Under the pieces are notes generated by a model that was not told where the DNA came from, did not search any database, and saw nothing but the letters and a program-made list of their open reading frames with translations. From Antrihabitans auranticaus (GTDB taxonomy: Bacteria > Actinomycetota > Actinomycetes > Mycobacteriales > Mycobacteriaceae), in the NCBI RefSeq assembly GCF_016481275.1, contig NZ_JAEMNW010000002.1:248001-312000 (forward strand): a DNA stretch of 64,000 bases. The letters are read 5' to 3'. Shown piece after piece: positions 59,855-64,000 of this stretch; position 1 is the stretch's first letter, and the number at the start of each line of letters is the position of its first letter. A program made the translations under genes and the position numbers.

Positions 59855-61273
59855 GTGGGAATGAGCCGAATCGCGGCGCCGAAGCTCGACTTCGGTGTCA
59901 TACGAACCGAATTCGGGCTGGTCGACGAGTACCCGTCTGACGCCTTGGCGGAGGCGCGTGCAGCAACTGATGCGCACGCCTCCGGCAGGGAAGATCGCAC
60001 TGATCTAGCGCTCGTCACGATCGACCCCCCGACGTCGATGGACCTCGACCAAGCTGTGCATATTGCGCGGACCGCCACCGGCTTTACCGTGAGCTACGCG
60101 ATCGCCGATGTCGGCGCTGTCGTGGTTCCCGGTGGTGCGCTCGACCGTGAGGTCCGTCGGCGGGGACAAACTTTCTATTTGCCGGACGGTTCGGTCCGGT
60201 TGCATCCGCGCGAACTGTCGGAGGGTTCGGGGAGTCTGCTGCCCGAACAGACGCGTCCCGCGGCTCTGTGGACGATCGAGCTGGATGCGAACGGCGAAGT
60301 CGTCGAATTTTCTGTCCGCCGCGCGTTGGTGCGTTCGACGGCCCGATTCGATTACGCAGGCGTCCAAGCGGCGTCGGAGAACGGCTCACTGCATCCATCG
60401 ATCGAGGCGTTGCCGGAGGTCGGTCGGCTGCGAATGGCGTTGGCGCGCAAGCGCGGGGCGATCAGTTTGAAGCTGCCCGACCAGGAGGTCGTTGCTGCCG
60501 GACCAGGTGACGGCCGCTGGCGGCTCGAGCTGCACCCGCATACCGAGGCGGACGACTGGAACGCGGAGATTTCGCTGCTGACCGGCATGTGCGCTGCGAA
60601 ACTGATGCTCGACGCGAAAATCGGTCTGCTGCGCACACTTCCGCCGCCCGCGAGTTCCGCGGTTTCCGAGATCCGGCACACAGCAAGGTCTTTGGGGATC
60701 GCGGTGGACGACAGCGTACCGGTCGGCGAAATGCTTGCCGGCCTCGATCCGAGTCTGCCGTCGACACTGGTTCTGATGACCGAGGCGACATCGCTGCTGC
60801 GCGGTGCCGGCTACGCCGCATTCGACGGGACGGTCCCCGAACTGACCGAGCACGGCGGCATCGGTGCACCGTATGCGCACGTCACAGCACCGCTGCGCCG
60901 GCTGTCGGATCGGTTTGCCACCGAGGTCTGCCTCGCGTTCAGCGCGGGAACCGAGGTTCCGGGTTGGGCGCGGGACTCGCTCGTCGAGCTGTCGGAGCTG
61001 ATGCGGGCGTCGGATTCGCAGGCCAGCAAAGTCGACCGGGCGTGTCTCGACCTCACCGAGGCAACCGTCCTGTCCGACCGGGTCGGGCAGTCGTTCGAAG
61101 CGGTCGTACTGAAGGAAGCCGACGGCAAACGAGACGCAGAGATTTTCGTCGCCGAACCCCCGGTGCTCGCGAAATGCGATGGGGCGCCGCCCGAAGGTAA
61201 GAAAGTCACCGTCCGGCTGACGGACGCGAACCTTCAGCGTCGGAGTGTGTCGTTCGAGTACGCGCCTAGCTAG
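59855..61273 (+). CDS. RNB-domain ribonuclease (RNase II/R type)
   Basis: A 472-residue exoribonuclease-like protein. The catalytic aspartate cluster is ALVTIDPPTSMDLDQAVHI (residues about 53-71). Further RNB landmarks are VSYAIADVGAVV, DREVRRRGQTFYLPDGSVRL and YAHVTAPLRRLSDRF near residue 350. It lacks N-terminal cold-shock and clear S1 domains, so it is the short actinobacterial form. GTG 59855 has GAGGAGGG upstream; ATG 59861 is possible. Tail-to-tail overlap of 4 bases with pip. Confidence 0.9.
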   Translation: MGMSRIAAPKLDFGVIRTEFGLVDEYPSDALAEARAATDAHASGREDRTDLALVTIDPPTSMDLDQAVHIARTATGFTVSYAIADVGAVVVPGGALDREVRRRGQTFYLPDGSVRLHPRELSEGSGSLLPEQTRPAALWTIELDANGEVVEFSVRRALVRSTARFDYAGVQAASENGSLHPSIEALPEVGRLRMALARKRGAISLKLPDQEVVAAGPGDGRWRLELHPHTEADDWNAEISLLTGMCAAKLMLDAKIGLLRTLPPPASSAVSEIRHTARSLGIAVDDSVPVGEMLAGLDPSLPSTLVLMTEATSLLRGAGYAAFDGTVPELTEHGGIGAPYAHVTAPLRRLSDRFATEVCLAFSAGTEVPGWARDSLVELSELMRASDSQASKVDRACLDLTEATVLSDRVGQSFEAVVLKEADGKRDAEIFVAEPPVLAKCDGAPPEGKKVTVRLTDANLQRRSVSFEYAPS

Positions 61274-62223
61274 CGAAACGCATCCGTCGCCTCGACCAAA
61301 TGGTGGGTGATGCCAGGCTCGTTTGCGGCATGTCCGGCGTCGTCGACGATCTGCAACGACGATGCGGGCCAGGCTTTGTGGAGATCCCAGGCACTGGTCG
61401 CGGGGCAGACCATGTCGTAGCGGCCCTGCACGATGACGCCGGGAATGTGGGCCATCGCGTCGATGCGGTCGAGTAGCTCGCCCTCGGCGAGGAAGCCGTG
61501 ATTGCGGAAGTAGTGGTTCTCGATGGTCGCGAATGCCAGCGCGAATCGCGGTTCGGCGGTCTCGGTGACGCGGTCCGGCTTCGGTAGCAACGCGCTCGTC
61601 GCGCCCTCCCACGTCGACCATGCGACAGCCGCCGCTGTGGCGATCTCGCGGTCGGGGGAGTGCAGCAATCGGTGGTAGGCCTCGACGAGATCGCCGGACC
61701 GTTCCTGTTCCGGCACGGGAGCGAGGAATTGCTCCCACAACTCAGGGAAGACGTAACCCGCCGCGCCGTTGTAGTACCAGTCGATCTCCTTGCGGCGCAA
61801 CAGAAATATGCCGCGCAAAACTAGTTCGGTCACCCGCTCCGGGAAGTCTTGGGCGTACGCGAGCGCAAGCGTCGAACCCCACGAACCGCCGAAGACGAGC
61901 CACTGTTCGATGCCGAGATGTGTGCGCAACTGCTCGATGTCTGCGATCAGATGCTGCGTCGTATTTACGGACAGGTCGGCGTCGTCGGCGATGTGCGGGG
62001 TCGACCGACCGCACCCACGCTGATCGAACAGCACTATCCGATACGCGGCCGGGTCGAAGAAGCGCCGCTGAAAAGGTGCCGTCCCGCCGCCAGGACCGCC
62101 GTGCAGAAATACTGCGGGCTTGCCATTCGGATTGCCGCTGCATTCCCAGTAGATTCGCTGATCGTCACCGACATCGAGGTGACCCGACTCGTACGCGTCG
62201 AGCTCGGGATAGAGGCCGCGCAT
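61270..62223 (-). CDS. pip: Proline iminopeptidase
   Basis: A 317-residue alpha/beta hydrolase of family S33, removing N-terminal proline. Landmarks: FLHGGPGGGTAP (oxyanion region), LFDQRGCGRSTPH, the nucleophile elbow VFGGSWGSTLAL, and a C-terminal DAGHAANEP with the histidine. It begins 3 bases after the stop of the upstream lipoprotein gene, so both are one operon. Confidence 0.94.
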   Translation of the reverse strand: MRGLYPELDAYESGHLDVGDDQRIYWECSGNPNGKPAVFLHGGPGGGTAPFQRRFFDPAAYRIVLFDQRGCGRSTPHIADDADLSVNTTQHLIADIEQLRTHLGIEQWLVFGGSWGSTLALAYAQDFPERVTELVLRGIFLLRRKEIDWYYNGAAGYVFPELWEQFLAPVPEQERSGDLVEAYHRLLHSPDREIATAAAVAWSTWEGATSALLPKPDRVTETAEPRFALAFATIENHYFRNHGFLAEGELLDRIDAMAHIPGVIVQGRYDMVCPATSAWDLHKAWPASSLQIVDDAGHAANEPGITHHLVEATDAFR

Positions 62224-62226
62224 CGG

Positions 62227-62685
62227 TCAGCCGGGTAGACCGGCGAGGCCGGTGGCGAGGTCCGGCAGGTTGAGGGCCTCGATGGCCTGCTGCCGGACGT
62301 CCGCGCACGTGGTCGTCGTGATCTTGTCAGGAATGGTGCGGTCGGTGAGAACCCTGCTGTTCAGCGCGAGCCCACCTGCGTTGAACGCCCACTCCTGCAC
62401 CGTGATGTTGAGCGCGGGTGTGCTCAGCGTAGGGCCCTGAACACGCCAATCCGACAGCTGCCCTTCGATTCTCGTGCAGAGATCCTGCTGGCGGTCCGCG
62501 GCGATATCGGCGACGCCGCCCGAATCGGTGGTCGGGGGCGCCGGTGGCGTCGTCGGTTTGGCCGAACTGGTCACCGGACCCGACGACCCCGTCGGCTCGT
62601 TCTCGGGCGAGCCACATGCAGCCACGAGCGTGACGGTGGCGGCGGCGCCGATCAACATCGCAATTGCGTTGGGGCGAACTCGCAC
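62227..62685 (-). CDS. Lipoprotein, unknown function
   Basis: A 152-residue lipoprotein: signal RPNAIAMLIGAAATVTLVAA with lipobox VAAC, a Thr/Pro/Ser-rich linker and a roughly 100-residue domain containing LCTRIEGQLSDWRV and VQEWAFNAGGLALNSRVL, then TTCADVRQQAIEAL (paired cysteines likely). GTG 62685 is chosen because GAGG lies 6 bases before it and the signal then starts correctly; an in-frame extension to 62754 adds nothing signal-like. Confidence 0.78.
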   Translation of the reverse strand: MRVRPNAIAMLIGAAATVTLVAACGSPENEPTGSSGPVTSSAKPTTPPAPPTTDSGGVADIAADRQQDLCTRIEGQLSDWRVQGPTLSTPALNITVQEWAFNAGGLALNSRVLTDRTIPDKITTTTCADVRQQAIEALNLPDLATGLAGLPG

Positions 62686-62760
62686 TGGAGACCTCACTTC
62701 TCGTCGGAACTTCTCACTCGAGTGTGCCATTACGACGAGAGTGGCCGGGGTCACCGCAAC

Positions 62761-62825
62761 CCGGCGAGTGTGCAGCTGCTGTCGCGAAAGTCGAGGAAAC
62801 GCGTCAGAAAGTGCACACTCGGCGG
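62761..62825 (+). repeat. Imperfect palindromic intergenic element, copy B
   Basis: CCGGCGAGTGTGCA at one end and TGCACACTCGGCGG at the other (13 of 14 complementary), with a divergent centre. Related to 7128-7192. It lies immediately after the panB stop on the minus strand; likely terminator or dispersed repeat. Confidence 0.55.
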
Positions 62826-62826
62826 G

Positions 62827-63672
62827 TCAGAAGCTGTGCTCCTCGGCAGGGAAGGTACCCCTGCGGACCTCGTCGCGGTAGGCGATCGCGGCGCTGCGCA
62901 GCTCATCGCCGACGTTGCCGAAGCGCTTCACGAACTTGGCCGTCTTGCCGTTGGTGAAACCGGCCATGTCCTGCCAGACCAGCACCTGCGCGTCACACTC
63001 GTGACCTGCGCCGATGCCGATCGTCGGGATTGTGAGCTTGCGTGTGACCTGACCGGCCAGCTGGGCCGGAACCATCTCCATGACGACCGAGAAAGCGCCG
63101 GCTTCCTGTACGGCGATGGCGTCGGCAACGAGCTGCTCGGCACCGTCGCCACGGCCCTGCACGCGGAAGCCGCCAAGCGTGTTCACGCTCTGCGGGGTGA
63201 AGCCGATGTGCGCCATGACCGGAATACCGGCCGCTGTGATCGCCGCGATCTGCTCGACCATTCGCTCGCCACCCTCGAGTTTGACGGCGTGGGCCTGACC
63301 TTCCTTCATGAACCGAGTCGCCGTGGCCAGCGCCTGCTGGGCCGAGGACTCATAGCTGCCGAAGGGGAGGTCGGCGACGACGAGAGCGTGCGGTGCACCG
63401 CGAACCACGCCGCGGACCAGCGGAATCAGCTCGTCGATGGTGATCGGAACCGTTGTGTCATAGCCGTAGACGACGTTCGCCGCCGAGTCGCCCACGAGAA
63501 GTACGGGAATCTCCGCTTCTTCGAAGATGCGCGCGCTCGAATAGTCGTAAGCCGTCAGCATTGCCCAGCGGTCACCGGAAGCCTTCATCGCCTGCAGATG
63601 GTGCACGCGGGTCTTGCGGCGAGCGGACGTGGTAGCGGCGCCGTAGGCGTTGTTCATCTCGCTGTTGGACAT
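62827..63672 (-). CDS. panB: 3-methyl-2-oxobutanoate hydroxymethyltransferase
   Basis: A 281-residue TIM-barrel enzyme making ketopantoate for coenzyme A. Landmarks: [20 protein letters not shown], the metal site [46 protein letters not shown] and [19 protein letters not shown]. It marks the left edge of the conserved panB-fabD gene block. A stem-loop lies in the 214-base gap upstream of it. Confidence 0.96.
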   Translation of the reverse strand: MSNSEMNNAYGAATTSARRKTRVHHLQAMKASGDRWAMLTAYDYSSARIFEEAEIPVLLVGDSAANVVYGYDTTVPITIDELIPLVRGVVRGAPHALVVADLPFGSYESSAQQALATATRFMKEGQAHAVKLEGGERMVEQIAAITAAGIPVMAHIGFTPQSVNTLGGFRVQGRGDGAEQLVADAIAVQEAGAFSVVMEMVPAQLAGQVTRKLTIPTIGIGAGHECDAQVLVWQDMAGFTNGKTAKFVKRFGNVGDELRSAAIAYRDEVRRGTFPAEEHSF

Positions 63673-63798
63673 CTTTGTCCCTTTCGTACCTCGAGGCCTG
63701 TGCAGGTCCCCGGGAATGGGTTGATGACGTTCCTTAGTCTGCCACTTGCATTGGCGTCGTGGACGTGCAGTTCGTCACACCCCGTCCCCGCCGAGTTT

Positions 63799-63833
63799 GT
63801 AGGAAAACCCCCGGAGAGCGGGGATTTTCCTAC
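63799..63833. repeat. Long stem-loop between panB and the DUF559 gene
   Basis: Arms 63799-63813 (GTAGGAAAACCCCCG) and 63819-63833, complementary at 14 of 15 positions, with loop GAGAG. It lies in the divergent promoter region. It could be a terminator-like or dispersed palindromic element. Confidence 0.65.
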
Positions 63834-63886
63834 CAACTCAGGGTGGCCGCGGAACCCACCGTGCAGATTCGGCGTCCAAGGTTGCA

Positions 63887-64000
63887 TGACGGTGAAAGAA
63901 GTACACGCCGCGATGGCTAAACAGGACGGCGTGATCACGTTGGCGCAGGCCAGAACTGCCGGGATGTCGAACACGGCCGTCGAAAGGCGGGTCGCATCGG
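63887..64000 (+). CDS. DUF559-type protein, N-terminal part
   Basis: 38 codons to the window edge without a stop: MTVKEVHAAMAKQDGVITLA, then QARTAGMSNTAVERRVAS. This is the helix-turn-helix (AbiEi-like) opening common in actinobacterial DUF559 endonuclease-fold proteins. The rest, including the nuclease part, is outside. The role of these proteins is not settled. Divergent from panB. Confidence 0.6.

Overview
The window is high-GC actinobacterial chromosome from a mycolic-acid-type Mycobacteriales genome, most likely Rhodococcus or a close Nocardiaceae relative. Its backbone follows, in reverse, the gene order known from Mycobacterium tuberculosis between panB and fabD: panB, RNase H/phosphatase, zinc-ribbon protein, Nif3-like protein, cobC, HAD kinase with ptpA, SURF1, cobD, ahpE, DUF3052, aceE, a PucR-type regulator and fabD. 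GTG starts, ATGA/GTGA overlaps and LpqH-like lipoproteins fit this placement.

Layout. 1-7.3 kb: fabD (cut by the edge), a FasR/Rv2242-like regulator, aceE, DUF3052, ahpE, a serine-hydrolase lipoprotein and tRNA-Val(UAC). 7.32-19.94 kb: a 12.6-kb integrated element inserted in the 3' end of that tRNA, bounded by a 25-bp direct repeat. It carries integrase, repressor, excisionase, a tightly overlapping run of small genes, a replication initiator with iterons inside its own coding sequence, a 1499-residue tape-measure/NlpC-P60 protein and an opposite-strand gene of unknown function next to attR. I see no terminase, portal, capsid or lysis gene, so it looks like a phage satellite or a strongly reduced prophage.

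19.9-43.7 kb: an accessory metabolic stretch. It holds a diguanylate cyclase, a 41-residue microprotein, amidohydrolase/MFS/GAP genes, a secreted S15 peptidase, a divergent HxlR/MFS pair, a frameshifted DUF4139 gene, a TetR/AurF-like/BVMO/acyl-CoA dehydrogenase cluster, an alkyl-DHAP-synthase/gamma-CA/TetR operon, an MpaB-family oxygenase with TetR, and aldR-ald. Two 150-residue proteins that resemble only the N-terminal part of an adenylation domain sit 12 kb apart. Both are preceded by an identical 17-bp box.

43.7-64 kb: the conserved block resumes with cobD, SURF1, a HAD domain fused in frame to a PtpA-type phosphatase, then inserted gabT/SDR/FBP/large decarboxylase genes, the cobC-Nif3-zinc ribbon-RNase H operon, rnpB, an LpqH-like lipoprotein, a short transcription unit for a 30-residue peptide, an RNB nuclease, pip, a lipoprotein, panB and the start of a DUF559-type protein.

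All functional calls come from reading motifs and gene order. No database search was run, so family names are recognition-based.
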